A stretch of 64,000 nucleotides of DNA from a virus: positions 1-64,000 of IMG/VR virus record IMGVR_UViG_3300037189_023790. One strand, written 5' to 3'. The position numbers were made by a program, and so were the translations under genes. The notes beneath the pieces are model-generated. The model ran no database searches. It was not told the origin of the DNA and was given only the letters and a program-made list of their open reading frames with translations. Positions 52,801 to 63,900 of this stretch are shown here, in pieces. Position 1 is the stretch's first letter. Every line of letters starts with the position of its first letter.

Positions 52801-54927
52801 CAATCAAATGAAGAAGAAAAAGGAATTTCTAATGTAACAAATCTCTTATATGAAATAGCTCCTATTAAAGCATTTGGTACACAAGACCCTGTAGCTTTAG
52901 TAGAAGCTTATATTTCGGCTTTAAAAAGTTGGGAGCTTCCTGAAGTTCCTACATTTGGATTTGATAACAGAGAGAATAGAAAAGCAGCAAGAGAATGGTT
53001 TTCTACATTATTTAAACAACATCAAATTTCTCTTATTAATAAACTAAAACTTAAATTTCCTAATAATTGGAAACAAGTGTTAGCTGAAAATGTAGAGATT
53101 ATAAGAGAAGATGGAGGAAGTAATGCTTCTTTAGGAAATGGATTACAGCAAAATGGAAATGTACAAAGATGGACATTTGTTATTAATAAGCAATTTGTAC
53201 AGGATACTCTTGGTAGAACATATCCAACAGATTTTCCTTTTGTTTTACATTCTATTAAAGGAGAAAATGGTGTAACTTATAATGGACAATCTATTATTGA
53301 TTTACCCTTTGAGAAGATTAAGGATTTAGGAATTAACGGAAGAATTACAGAACAAAAACAATGGGATGATTTTGTAAAGAAATATAAAGCCACAATAAAC
53401 TTACTTAATAAAGGTGTTTCATTTTCTCAAGCTTTTGACTTGGAACATGAGGTGTATGGATTTTTAACTAAAGATTCAGAGTTTAGAAAAACAGATTATC
53501 AAAATGTAGGAAAAGAGTATGTTTATAATACTTATGAGATAGATGGAAAGAATTACATTGTGTATGTAATTAATCCTACAGATGGATTTTCAGAACAAAG
53601 TGTTGTATATTTGTTGGATGAAAACTACAATCCTATAACAGATGTAGAAGCAGAAAATGCTATAATAAATGAAATATCAACTAATACAAATGAAGTGATA
53701 AACCATCAAGGAAGACAATTAGTTAGTACAAGAATGGATGGAGGTAAAAAACTGTTTACATCTGTTCCATTAAAACAAAAGGATTTTTCAAATCTCTCTG
53801 CTGTTATTGATTTTTTAAAAGCTAATGAAAAAAATCCTAAAGAAGAGATTTCTGTAGATGGAATTTACATTTCTATTCAAGATTACAAAGCAGATGGAGG
53901 GTTAAGATTTAATGCTCCTAAAAGTTTAAATAAACCACAATATGAATTTTCTATTTCTTTAGTTCCTATTAATAAACAAGATGATGTTAAAAAAACTATT
54001 TATATCAGTATTGATAAAAACACAAAAGATTTTCAAGGAGATTTGTTAAAAAAATTAAAAGACCAAGCTATTAAACAAAAAGATAAGAAAGACAATTCAG
54101 GATTAAAGTATTTTACAAAAGAAACAAAAGTAGAATTATTAGAATCTTTAAAAGATAAAAATACAGCAGGAGATGACTTAGCTACACTACCTTATTTAGT
54201 TGCTAATACTCTTCCTGTTCAATACAATGTTGATAGATGGGTATTAATTCCTAAAACTAATATTGTAAAAGCTACACCTACTGTTCAAACTATTCCTGTA
54301 GCTCAAGTAGTAGAAGAGATTGAATTTAATGCTGAAAATACAGGAGAAGAAATTCCTTTTGTTCCTACAATAAATAAATCTACCGAAACAAAAGAAATTA
54401 AAAGTGGAGATATATTACAAGTATATTCTGTGGATACTGATAATCCTGTAGCTGAATATATACTTACTAAAGAGGGTAATCAATATAAGATGGCTGAGTT
54501 ATCTAATCCTTCAGATACATTACCTTTAAAAGAACAGCTTTTGTTTGATAATTTATCTAAAGATGATAATACTATGGGTAAGTGGAGAATAAAAAGAAAT
54601 AGTTCTAACAAAACAAAAGAGGAAACTATTGAACAAAAAGTATTTAATTTGTTAAAAAATGAACAAGGGGTGATTTATATCAATTCTCTTCCTTATTGGG
54701 GAATTACAAATTTAAAGGGGTTTTTTATGAACGATAAACTTTTAGATAAAAAGCTTAATGATTTATTATTAGGAGATACATCAAAAGGTAAAAAAGCATT
54801 AAATAAACTAATAGACACGGGTAACGTGGATGTAAAATATGCTTTTACACAAAGAACACCTACAACAAGAATTGAAGATAATAACATAACACAAAGAGTA
54901 AATAATATTTTAGCAAGCTGTTTTTAA
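46846..54927 (+). CDS. giant ejected polyvalent protein with P-loop and ADP-ribosyltransferase-like domains, 2693 aa
   Basis: Residues ~95-260 contain hydrophobic, Gly/Ala-rich segments (A-A-S-M-F-T-T-G-L-A-T-I; L-G-V-A-A-E-M-Y-L-T-G-G-L) able to insert in membranes. A P-loop A-E-A-G-S-G-K-S (1100-1107) with V-I-E-A-D-D after it suggests a kinase/ATPase-like domain. T-V-Y-H-H-T-K-T-P (1307-1315) followed by G-D-G-L-N-V is the pattern of ART domains of phage polyvalent proteins. P-Q-A-D-K-T-K occurs at 19-25 and 1069-1075. It probably enters the host with the DNA. Confidence 0.65.
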   Translation: MPEPIIPNFPNIPLSFPAPQADKTKLIVPSIGGVRGKEDLLTSAQKLANTPFKKNNEFNTPYSEVSKEDLARYPNETVFESINTNPSYEDAMRNTQSETERAWNTTKVFGANAASMFTTGLATIPNVIGSVMNNTIGETEFGKEFNLGYDSGVNKSLFEWRDEIEAQNRNYKSDWANNHWIQNLLPFIGDGGFQEAVKSAGYGLGVAAEMYLTGGLSKILGVGTAFAKVANGTAKLGGKIASSIYAVDKMENAVKGIADAASTFSRINPALSTEANILRFAEKVPDAFRLYVGAHGEASFEALEGEQRMKQELGKLYEQKNGRKAEGDDLKLIEKISKKAGQDRYLLNLAVLAVPNYLQVGKLMETFPLGRTAKSFWDDVRPNSVIFDEATRKFGVNTKGFEFKTSSPFWEKGVGKAVKKATEGSVGFLARFPKSTLSISEGFEELGQLYIDELTNSTYKTAFLNKDKSPTLTNWEANKNALSKVFSKEGAESFLMGIIGGVAQQGGTKIFEMLRDDFKGNTKEELAKNQVLAEQLNTLIKDDAPKAFQEYLNSVNANSIGGSAVNKIKSTLATENLSEAQNIAAQGNDQFNYQNLKQQNLFEFISPFVENGKIDVLTSYLEDLKKYKEEDLGEFFGNNTEISSVYSFVDSAISKAKELDKVQKNIAIRYINPYKISPNNEEETTKYVLYENFKKELGHKIWNLSRFNERKNEIASELGQYKDFFKLASESLSEFKTLIDSKITTLKGEIAAINAIPLSGEAGAFNRNLETLKLTQLEALENAKKNLDVKNEEEYVDAVRATFEAFTQETVDDIPDKLQRAFDLGLLDRSIKQTELIYKALDKQSGFETFIKDREAFFSDVTNKKELEKKIEENKDVIKSSNLDDDILNGIVAENNSKDIPEAIAKEQIKQVKKDQVEAVKVNEKANFYEYSGKFWKIIPEKGKEYIQELQADGKVKRPITKILYDKTKITLLPSSTKIVEPIKGVNVYFIADGKGYGRNTNSYENGEFTDKNYYPLKPDGKGYLSKLLFSPINIVPTQSFQTLAELNKALGVSPVEISTQDEWDVELPQADKTKPEFQIHPSILNLRKEGSERGILIYAEAGSGKSDFVSKYSPNVPVIEADDRIVKYLQEKYPLLSFTVEEIERRRKKELESISGIKRISGGKTSYAWRASDGSNVFSYDNVVSKEEVENKINEKYNKQINTLETSGYIGVLTNAGINFSEAESENVKNLLIDVIKENKNSVVLFSNLNVLSKFTTIDLIVNKKNKATLGNVPVYELEEGFVENLLRDGITVNKAKSFTQSKIVTVYHHTKTPIKDFDFNNFQRGKKQISQFGDGLNVSSNSTSFLINRYGNPIEGEIDEKDFIEIDSNKTGKEISILLKKQGFILSENYDDFNESLNINPGDSMVLFTDFQKNNNTVNGVKILNHVLGENNEKIAPFYVIYNAKSFYGKGSLNKKIQETPKVGSGVVDNPALSVESTAKALDEVVNDKNLSDQQKLMKGAEVISSVLEPVLENMPNADKLALAELTGDKTNAIKKNKIAIEYVKAKINNSNPELVKAVESLLFKEQSTSTTQSGIEAKKADIERRREELGLQKVLNIYPPDQSSGYRIKIKGDKYEVLVQFTGKKWDIFPKQKNGKFQATDPETGNALIINKEQGRKLVEKYLPKKLIDLIEQAESIKGIENQQKFEQGKIKEYVDLFRKEWLQERIPIEKELLEFYQSDKFDREKESKERVIKAQQGVIAKYNVELVELYRKEEQAEYAAMSNPNDEAKKKEIYDRYDKLITPLLNKIKKDVTPTQSNEGSILYYGGTDENGKFYDDYKRKAGEEFYFQIVPNADGTAKLIPNTSLQTAKVMLENRNIFDASVVFDKVSYTPTKMFVLEDGIVQKTTDGWEIIKKAVVTIIDEKTNIEKAIQDELNNLINKYSIKPRIKDYVINKNTTERDLQRQFLIGYNMAVSIKKDIDFIYSKYNKNLTPLENTQNLLQSNEEEKGISNVTNLLYEIAPIKAFGTQDPVALVEAYISALKSWELPEVPTFGFDNRENRKAAREWFSTLFKQHQISLINKLKLKFPNNWKQVLAENVEIIREDGGSNASLGNGLQQNGNVQRWTFVINKQFVQDTLGRTYPTDFPFVLHSIKGENGVTYNGQSIIDLPFEKIKDLGINGRITEQKQWDDFVKKYKATINLLNKGVSFSQAFDLEHEVYGFLTKDSEFRKTDYQNVGKEYVYNTYEIDGKNYIVYVINPTDGFSEQSVVYLLDENYNPITDVEAENAIINEISTNTNEVINHQGRQLVSTRMDGGKKLFTSVPLKQKDFSNLSAVIDFLKANEKNPKEEISVDGIYISIQDYKADGGLRFNAPKSLNKPQYEFSISLVPINKQDDVKKTIYISIDKNTKDFQGDLLKKLKDQAIKQKDKKDNSGLKYFTKETKVELLESLKDKNTAGDDLATLPYLVANTLPVQYNVDRWVLIPKTNIVKATPTVQTIPVAQVVEEIEFNAENTGEEIPFVPTINKSTETKEIKSGDILQVYSVDTDNPVAEYILTKEGNQYKMAELSNPSDTLPLKEQLLFDNLSKDDNTMGKWRIKRNSSNKTKEETIEQKVFNLLKNEQGVIYINSLPYWGITNLKGFFMNDKLLDKKLNDLLLGDTSKGKKALNKLIDTGNVDVKYAFTQRTPTTRIEDNNITQRVNNILASCF
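46900..46921 (+). repeat. 22-bp direct repeat, copy 1 (in phase)
   Basis: Identical to 50050-50071 and in the same codon phase, encoding P-Q-A-D-K-T-K near the N-terminus of the giant ejected protein. The flanks differ on both sides. Confidence 0.7.
50050..50071 (+). repeat. 22-bp direct repeat, copy 2 (in phase)
   Basis: Second copy, just before the P-loop domain. The pair frames the first ~1050 residues, which contain the membrane-active part, so it may mark a module duplication, a recombination joint or a processing linker. Confidence 0.7.
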
Positions 54928-54928
54928 T

Positions 54929-57900
54929 ATGTCATGTATCAGAATTGACCAGAACTTTCTGGATTGGAGTAAAAAATATGGAGCAAAGTTCACTGTAGAA
55001 CAATATGTAAAACATGGAGATGAGCTACCTTCTCTTTCTGCTTTTGAGAATACAGAGTTTTCAGTATTATCAGATTCTCAACTACACGAGGAAACCTATC
55101 GCTTGTTACCTCAAGGTGTATTTGCTATTGATAATATTAATAACATTGTAGCAGAATTACCAAAAGAAGCTAAAGCAGCTTTTTTTAATAATGTTCTTTA
55201 TTTTGGTGAAAATTCAACAAAAAAGGAAATAGCTGAAGAAGCTTTCCACGCTATATTTCAAACTCTAATTACAGGAGATAGAAAGCAGGAATTTTTAAAT
55301 ATAGGAAAGCAAATTCTTATTAGTAAGCTTGGTAATGCGACAGTTAAAGAGTATATACAAGATTTACGAAGCAAATATCCAACTACTTATTCACAAATGA
55401 GTGATAGAGAAGCTATGGATAGAGCTTATGAAGAAACTATTGCTAATAAATTTGTTAATTGGTATTCATATAATCCTGTTACATCTTTAGAACAACAAAT
55501 TGCAGATTTTCCTATTAAAGCTCTTCCAACAAGTGCTAAGAGTTTACTTGTAAGATTCTTTAATTGGATACGCTCACTATTCAATAGTTCGCTAAGAAAC
55601 AGAACTAAACTTGAACTCTTCTTCAAAGATATAAATGATGGAAAGTTTAGAAAATCAAATATTGTAAATGAGAATACTGATAAGTTTCCCACAACAAGAT
55701 TGATTGAATTTCGAGATGAAAATGATAATAAAGTGTTATTGTCAGCACAAGAATCACAAGAAATTATAAGAAACATTTCTCAAGTATATCTAAAACTAAA
55801 AGATAGTGTAGAAGAATCTGAAGATATTTCTATCAAAAAATCTGAAGTGATGGATATTGTGTTAAAAGGGATTTATGATAGTCTTCCTAATATCGCTTTA
55901 GAAAATTGGAAAAAACTTGCTCCTTTATTGAAAAAAGAAACCTATGATGACTATGAAGAAGTGTACACCCCAAATCCTTCTTATAATAACTTAAAAGAAG
56001 ATGTTATAAAATACCTTAATGACCAGTTTAATGAAAACTTAGATGAACAAGATGATGAAGAATCTCAGATGCAACTCTGGAGTGATGCTACATCAGCTAA
56101 TGAAAAAAGTATGGAAGATAGTATGAGCAAATGGTTAAAAGCTTATATTGGAACTACAGGAGATTTGGTGTATGATGAATTTAATAATCCTGTATTTATC
56201 GCTATAGATTTAGGAGGAGTTTCAAAACAAGTTCCTTTAATTCAAGTGGTTGATACAAACAGAGTGTATTATGGACTTGCAAGAGCACTTTCTAATTCTC
56301 AACATGAAGGAGAGAGACTCAAGAGATTAAAAGATTTCTCTAGTATTGAAGGAAATTCTGCATCTTCATCTTTCTTTAATAAGATAATGGATGATGTATT
56401 GGAAAATCCTACAACAGCATCTAAAGAAGCTTTTAAAGCAAGCATAGATGAGATACATCAACAAATTAAAGAGAGTGGATATAAAGACATTGGTTTAATT
56501 AATAATTTAGAAGGTGTAAGAGAAGATAGAAAATACATTCTTCAAAGTGTTCTTAAAGGATTTGATTTTTGGGTAAGGGATAATTGGGTTAATACAATAG
56601 ACAGTAAAGATGGAAAACTTTTATCTAAAGTGTTTTCAGCTAACAGTAATTCTGTAGTTAATAATCAAATTGGACAATTTAAAGATGGACTTTCTACATT
56701 TGCTGCTGCAAGAGAAGAGAAAAAAGTTGTAGCTAAAGGAACAGATATTTCTGCATTAAGTAATAAAGATTATGCTTCATTATTTAATCAATACAATGCT
56801 TTTGAAAGATTGAAGCGTACTTTTAATTTACAAATATCCAATCATACACTAAAATATATTATAGCTCAAAGACAAGAATCTACAAAATCTAAAACAGATG
56901 AAGAGCTAGCGGCTAAAGAAGAAGCAATAAGAAAATTCTTTCCTGAGTATTATACATTTAAAGAGTATATTGGAGAATATAATATAGACCCTATCATTTC
57001 TTTATTTACTAAAACTTTTCCTCAAATAACTGCTGATGAAATTACCAATTGGAATGAAGCAGGAACATCTAAAGATTTAGCTGAAATCAATGCTTATTTT
57101 GATGAAGCTCTTATAGAATCTTCTTATAAAAACGCAGAAAATAAAAACATCTACACATATCAATATAAAACTCAGCATTTAGCTTATTTAAACTATTTTA
57201 TGCATAACCAGAAATGGTGGGAAGATAAAGTTGATGGGGTTACACATGAGTATGCAGATGGAAAATTTCTTGAATCCAACAAACCATTTTTTACTGAAAA
57301 TTATTATGTTAAAAAGTTTGCAGATAAAAATTGGAAAAAGTTCCTTACTAAATTAAAACACATTTCTATTGATGGTATTAATTTCAATGAAGAAGCTAAT
57401 ACATTTGGAGGAATGACAAATAAAGATTTTAATGTTCTTAGATTGAATTTAGCTTTTAGACAAACACAAAGAAAAGAAAATGGTATTACAGTAAGACCTT
57501 TATTGGTTGGTGTGTTAGAAGCTAAAAGAACAGCAGATTTTGTTGAGATTATAGATGTTAAAAATAAAATTACAAAGATTATAGAAGATGAAAACGGAAT
57601 TCCTGAAGAAGTAATAGAAACACAAGATTTGTTCATAGAAGGAGTAATGACTCCTGCTACAGAAAATCTTGTTAAAGATGAAATTAAAAAGGAGTATAAC
57701 AGAATAAAAGAACAAGCTGCTAAAATAGCAGAAGCTATTGTTACATTAGGAGAAAGTATAATTAAAACAGATGAAAAAACAGGAGAAAAATATATACTAA
57801 TTACTAATGCACTTATTTCTTCTAATCCAAGTGTAAAACAAAAGTTTGGAGATGTTTTTGAAGGATTTCATACAGGAAGAGTGCTTCCTAAATACAATGG

Positions 57901-60900
57901 AGAAGGACAATTTATAGGATTTAATGTAACAAAAGGAAGTCCAAAAGCTTTAGAATTTTCTGATGCCCTTAAAGGATTTATGGAAAATAAAGAAACTGAA
58001 ACAATAAGAAAAAGAGCTTTAGAAAACCCTGATTTAACATTTGCTAATTCTACTATTACCACTGTAGCTTCACAATATGAATTGTTATACCAAGCACATC
58101 TTACAGAGTTAAGAAATCAAGGAATACTTGTAGGAGAACTCCTACCATACAATCCTTATGTTAAATATGCTGAACTAAAAGAGTACTTTTTATCCAGTAT
58201 GTTAAACGCTATCTACATCAATCAATTAATACATGGGGATAATGCCCTATTGTATAAGAATGATGGAGTAGATATGAATAAAAGATTTGGGGGTAGAAAT
58301 GCTGCTATTGTATCTATGAAAACAGGATTTACTAATGCTGCACTTGGAGTTAACACTCCTACAGCAGAAGTGAGAGTTGTGGTAGGAAATGAAATAGTAC
58401 AATTATCAGGTGTTGATAATGGAAAGATTGATGCTGCTGATGCTCAAACATGGCAATCAGTAGATATGAAAAGAAAATTCCTACATTCTCAAAACAAACT
58501 TACAAAACCTGTTGCTGATATTCTTACTAAAATTGAATATGGAGTGGAAGTTTCAAATAAAGAGCAAGCTTATTTAAAGAAAAATAACATCTATTTCAAT
58601 GTAGATAAACCTGTTGGATTTGATGGATACATCTATATTAAAACAGGTTCGATGATGCTTACTAAAGATGTTACGTCTATTTTTACAGGTGTTTTAACAG
58701 ATAGGGAAGGAAATAAAATCTCAAGAAAAGAGCTTCCTGAGAAATTGGAAGATTATACAGCAGAACAAATTGCTACATTATTAGATGAAAAGAACTGGAA
58801 ACCAATCAAAGGAAGTGAATTTTTACATGGTGTAAGAAAAGCAATGTATGAGCATGGATTTGATTTGTATGCTCCTAAATCTACTTCTAAAATGCTTACA
58901 GCTAACATGTATAATGCTGACTACACCTCATCTAATATTAAAGAAGATGTTAGAAACAGTATTATGAAAATAGATGCAGATTTCTATGGATTACAAATGG
59001 AAAACCCTGCTGGAAAATTAAGAATATTTGACCCTTCACAAAATCAGGAAATTGTTGTTAATGAATTAGGAAAGCTTGTTATTATAAAAGATGGAAAAAC
59101 TAAAGTAGAAATAGATTTATTACAGGAATACCAAAATCTTCTTTCTCAAAGAGATAGTGCTGCTTTTTTACAAGCTACTAAGGAGTTATACGACAGTAAG
59201 GGGTTTAGATGGAAAAACTTCTTATCTAAAGCACAAGACACTCTTGCTTCTTCTGGAGCGGATGTTCAAACTCTTACATTCTATACTCCTGATGCAAATG
59301 GAAATAAAGTGTACAATCCTAATATGAGTATCACACTTGAAAAATTTGTCAACCTTTTCTTTTCACATTTTTCAAAAGGTGTATTACAACAAAAAGTAGC
59401 AGGAGATGCATTAGCTCACGTTTCTTCTTTTGGTTTTAAACCTTTAAAAAGAGTTGTTACATATAAGTATACAAATAAAGATGGAGAAACAAGAGATGTA
59501 TATAGTTGGGAAGTAGTTCAAAGAAACACTGAGGATTGGAAACAACAATTAGATGAAGCTTCTATATTAGACTTTAGTGATAATGAAAAGAATTTCATCT
59601 ATGATGAAACAGATGATTTTGAACAAATTAATTTTGCTACAGAAGATACAGCATTAGTGCAGCGACTTAAAGCTTTGGGAGAAGGTGCTTATTTTATAGA
59701 TGATTTAAGACATAACAAACCAAGATGGAATGTAGATGCTAATGGTGTAGTAAATAAAGACAAACCTCACTTGGGAACATTTACAGAAGCAATGCTTCCT
59801 ACATATAATCCAAAGATTAAAATTACAAATGATAGTAGATGGATGCAAGGAGTGAGAATTCCTTCACAAGATAAACACTCTGCTGTAAATATTGAATGGG
59901 TTGATGCACTTCCTGAATATTATGGAAACACTATTATTACAGCTAAAGAAATTGTACAACTTTCAGGTAGTGACTTTGACATTGATAAATTGTTCTTAAA
60001 CAAACCTGAGTTAAAAGAAGATGGAACTAAGTATACAGACACTTGGGAAGATTATGTGGAGTTTCAAACAAGTGAAAACAAAGCTTTAAAAAGAATTGTT
60101 AAAGGAAAAAAGAAAGAGGATGTATTTTATAATAACAAAAAAGAACAAATTAGAATTTTACTTTCTTTAAGAAAACAATATGAATCTGCTTTTAAAGGAT
60201 ACGTAGAAACCTATGCTTCTTTAGATGTTAAAAAACTTGAAGAAGAAAAAGAAATATTAATAAATCAAGTAGATGATTTTATTGAAGAAAGAGAAGAACA
60301 ACCTTCTACTAAAAAAGGTAGTTATACAAAAAAAATTAAAAAACTTCAAACACAAATTGAAGATTTAGAATTTACTATTGAAGAAAAAATAGAACAAGAT
60401 TTAGAATACAATCCTGAAACAGGAAATCTGTTTGCTAAATTAAAAGATAACAGACTTACTACATTATTAAGACTACAGGAACTTGATGAAATCGAACAGG
60501 ATTTAATTGAGCTTTCTTTAAAAGAATTACAACTTCCTTCTACAGAGCAGGAATATAAAGAGAGTTATACAAAAAATATAGGAGCTATTAATAATGAAAT
60601 CTTAGAAATTAGACAACTTGCACTTACAAATGATGAAACCCTTAAAGCTAAATATTTTAATACAGAGGGAGAACAAATAGAAAAATCTGAATATAAAGAT
60701 GAAGAAGGGTATTATAAAGTGGAGGCTATTTACAAAACTCCTGCAACACAGGACGAATTAAAAGAAACACTTGCTAATGACCCTGATTTTAAAAATCTTG
60801 ATATATTTAATAAAAACTTTGTATATTCAATTCACTCTTGGTTAGCTCAATCACTTTCTCATAAAAATACTACAACAGGTAAGAAGAATATTGCTGTATC

Positions 60901-63900
60901 TGTAAACGCTAACCTACTTGCAATTGCACTGAGAAGGATGAACGTTAACTTTTTATATCCTACAATTATTAAATACGGAGAAAAAGAAGTTGGAAATTCT
61001 TCTGTTAAGGATTATGTATATGGAGGTAAGAGGTTATTTGATATGATAAGTACCCTTATCTCTGCTGCTACAGATGAAGCTAAAGACCAACAAAATGCCA
61101 AATACAATCTTACTATTCCAAGATTAAATATTATGGTTCCTTTATTATTACAGGGACATAGTATGAAAGTTGCTATTGCTGTAGTTAATCATCCAAGTTT
61201 GAAAGGATATTTTAATATGCTTTCTACTAAAGAGAACAAAGTGCAGAATGAAGCTGAACAAAAAAGAAGATATGATAAAGATATAGAAATTCTTGAAAAA
61301 TTACGTAACGTAATCCCAATTTCAAAGAAAGAGTTTACACAAGAAAATATTATTTCTGATTTAAAAACCAATATATCAGAAGTAGGAAGAGAAGTAGTAG
61401 GAGCAGCTATTAATGCTCTTAAAACAATGGAAGAAATAAATCCTATTATGGATTTTATAAAACTTAAAAGAGGAATTGGTAAATCTACAGATGATTGGGA
61501 AAAGCTTCTCGATTCTTATGCTAAACTGTTTCCTGAAGAAATGCCTTCTGAACCTTATACAGATGTACATACTAAGATAAAATATTTTGATGGGCAGTTA
61601 ACTAATTATGCAAACATTTTATTCAACAATCCTGAAACAGCTTTAGAGACAAAGATGCAGGATTTATTTGTGCATTATAAACCTGAAACTAAAGAGTTTT
61701 ATCAGGGAGTAAAGAATGAATTAAAAACTTCTAACAGTAGGAGATTTAAAGAGGTGGTAGATAGTGAGTTAATGTCTTATTTATATTCTAAGTTGTATTA
61801 CGATTATCTTGAAACTGTTAATCCTGCTAAACTTTCTATTTACAATGAAGTATATGATAATACTAAAGTCGTAGTTAATAAAATTAGAGCATTACTTCAA
61901 TATATTGACAAAAACAAAGGTGATGCAAGTGTAGAGGTGTTTGAGAAAAATACATTCTTAAATAAAATTAAATTTGGAGCTAACTCTGCTGCAAGAGTGT
62001 TAGAGATTCCTACATTCAGTAAGATGAGTGGAAAAGACCAAACTTCTTTAATTGATGGATTTGAAAGCTTATTCAGAAGTACACTTAATTTAAACATTAC
62101 AGAAACAATTGATAATGTAGAAGTAACAGTAGATGAAAAGCTTGCAGATGAATTGTTTGCTTATTTTGTTGTAAAAGATGGATGGTTATTTAGAAAAGGT
62201 AGTTTATCTAAAGCTATCTCTCCTTTCTTCTTTAAAGAGCACTCTGCTGCATTAGAGGACTATCTAAGTCGTAAATTCTTTAATGAGGAGCAGATGAATG
62301 CTGCTGTTATTGATGCTACTACAGCTTTTGCTTTAAATAAGAATAATATGAAATATATTCCTCAAGCAGAAGACAGTATAGTTATAAACTACAAAGGTGA
62401 TTCTTATAATATAGTGAGTGTTAGGAATGAAGGAATCACTGTAGATTTGGAACAAGCAACAGCATTGTTAAAGAAATCAAATGAAAATAAAAAAGAAGAA
62501 GATAAAGAAAGTATTTTTGGATTATTTGCTAAAAACTCACTTCTTCCTTACATTAAAGTTGTAGATACAAATCAAGTATTTGCTGCACCTTTGTTTTTGG
62601 TAAATGATAAAAAGCTTTATAAATTAGATAGTGTAGGAATGTTAGAACAAGGAGTTAATGGATTATTTGGATATAACACTTATAGAGATGTGGAAAATAT
62701 TCACAATTACAGAAAACAAAGTTTAAGAAAAGCTAGTTATGTTCCTGTAAATTTTGTATCTTTAGGAGAAAGAAAAACTTTAACAACTTCCCCTAAGAAA
62801 ATGCAACTTTCTATTTTTGAAAAACCCAAAGAAGGGGTTTCTACTTTAAAAGGTATAAATATATTTAGTAAATCTTCAGATTGGTTAGGAAAAGCACTTA
62901 CAAACCCAACTTATTCAAAATATCAGATTCCTGATAGTAAAGGAAATATGTTTGATGTGGAAAGTATTTATAAAGCTAATCAAAGTTTAAAAACTGCTCC
63001 ACAACTTGCTGTTGAAGAAGCTTTGAAATATGATATGAATTTAATGGCTAAATTACAAATTCAGAAATTCTTAAAATATCCAGAACTTATTCAAGAGATA
63101 GATAAAAGAGGAGGTATTGAATTTATTGAAAACTCTTCACATATTGTTGGAACAAAAAACTCAAGATGGGAAGGTAAAGGATTAGAGAGTAATTTTATTA
63201 AAGTGTTAGTAGCAGCTTATAAAAAAGCTAAAGAACAGTTATCTTTATATACAACTTCTAAACAGGAAAATAGTAGTCTAATCTATTCTCAACTTCCTAT
63301 TAAAACACAATCAGGAAATATTGTTATTAAATCTGTTTATCAAAAAGCAGGTGTAGAATATGCTAAATCTATTGATGGAGTATTTAGTTTAAGAGTAGAT
63401 GGAAAAAATAAACATTTTGGAAATCCTTTTAGTAGTGATAAAAAATTAGTGGAAAAAGATGGATTAATTAAAACAAATTCTACTAAAGAAAGTGTTGAAA
63501 GATATATTGATTGGGTATTAAATTCTCAAGAAGAAAGAGCACAATGGATTAGAGAAGTATTAAAATCAGGTGTTTTAAAAAACAAACCAATTGTATATTA
63601 TAAAGAATTAGGAGAACCTTCTCATGCTAATGCTTTAGATTATTTAATTAATAAATATGAATTTGAAACAAAAGAAACTATAGCTGTAAAAGAAACCCCA
63701 CAATTAAATGAAGAAGTGGAAAATGATGTTAACACTTATGTACTAACTGAAGAAGATTTTACAGGATTTCTTTCTAATGAGGATGTTGAGTATAATCCAT
63801 TTGATGATGTTGAAGTAAATAATGATGATTTTAATTCTGATAACAGAAATGATTATTTGTTAGACTATCAAACTGGAAAAGATGATACAAGACCTTTAGC

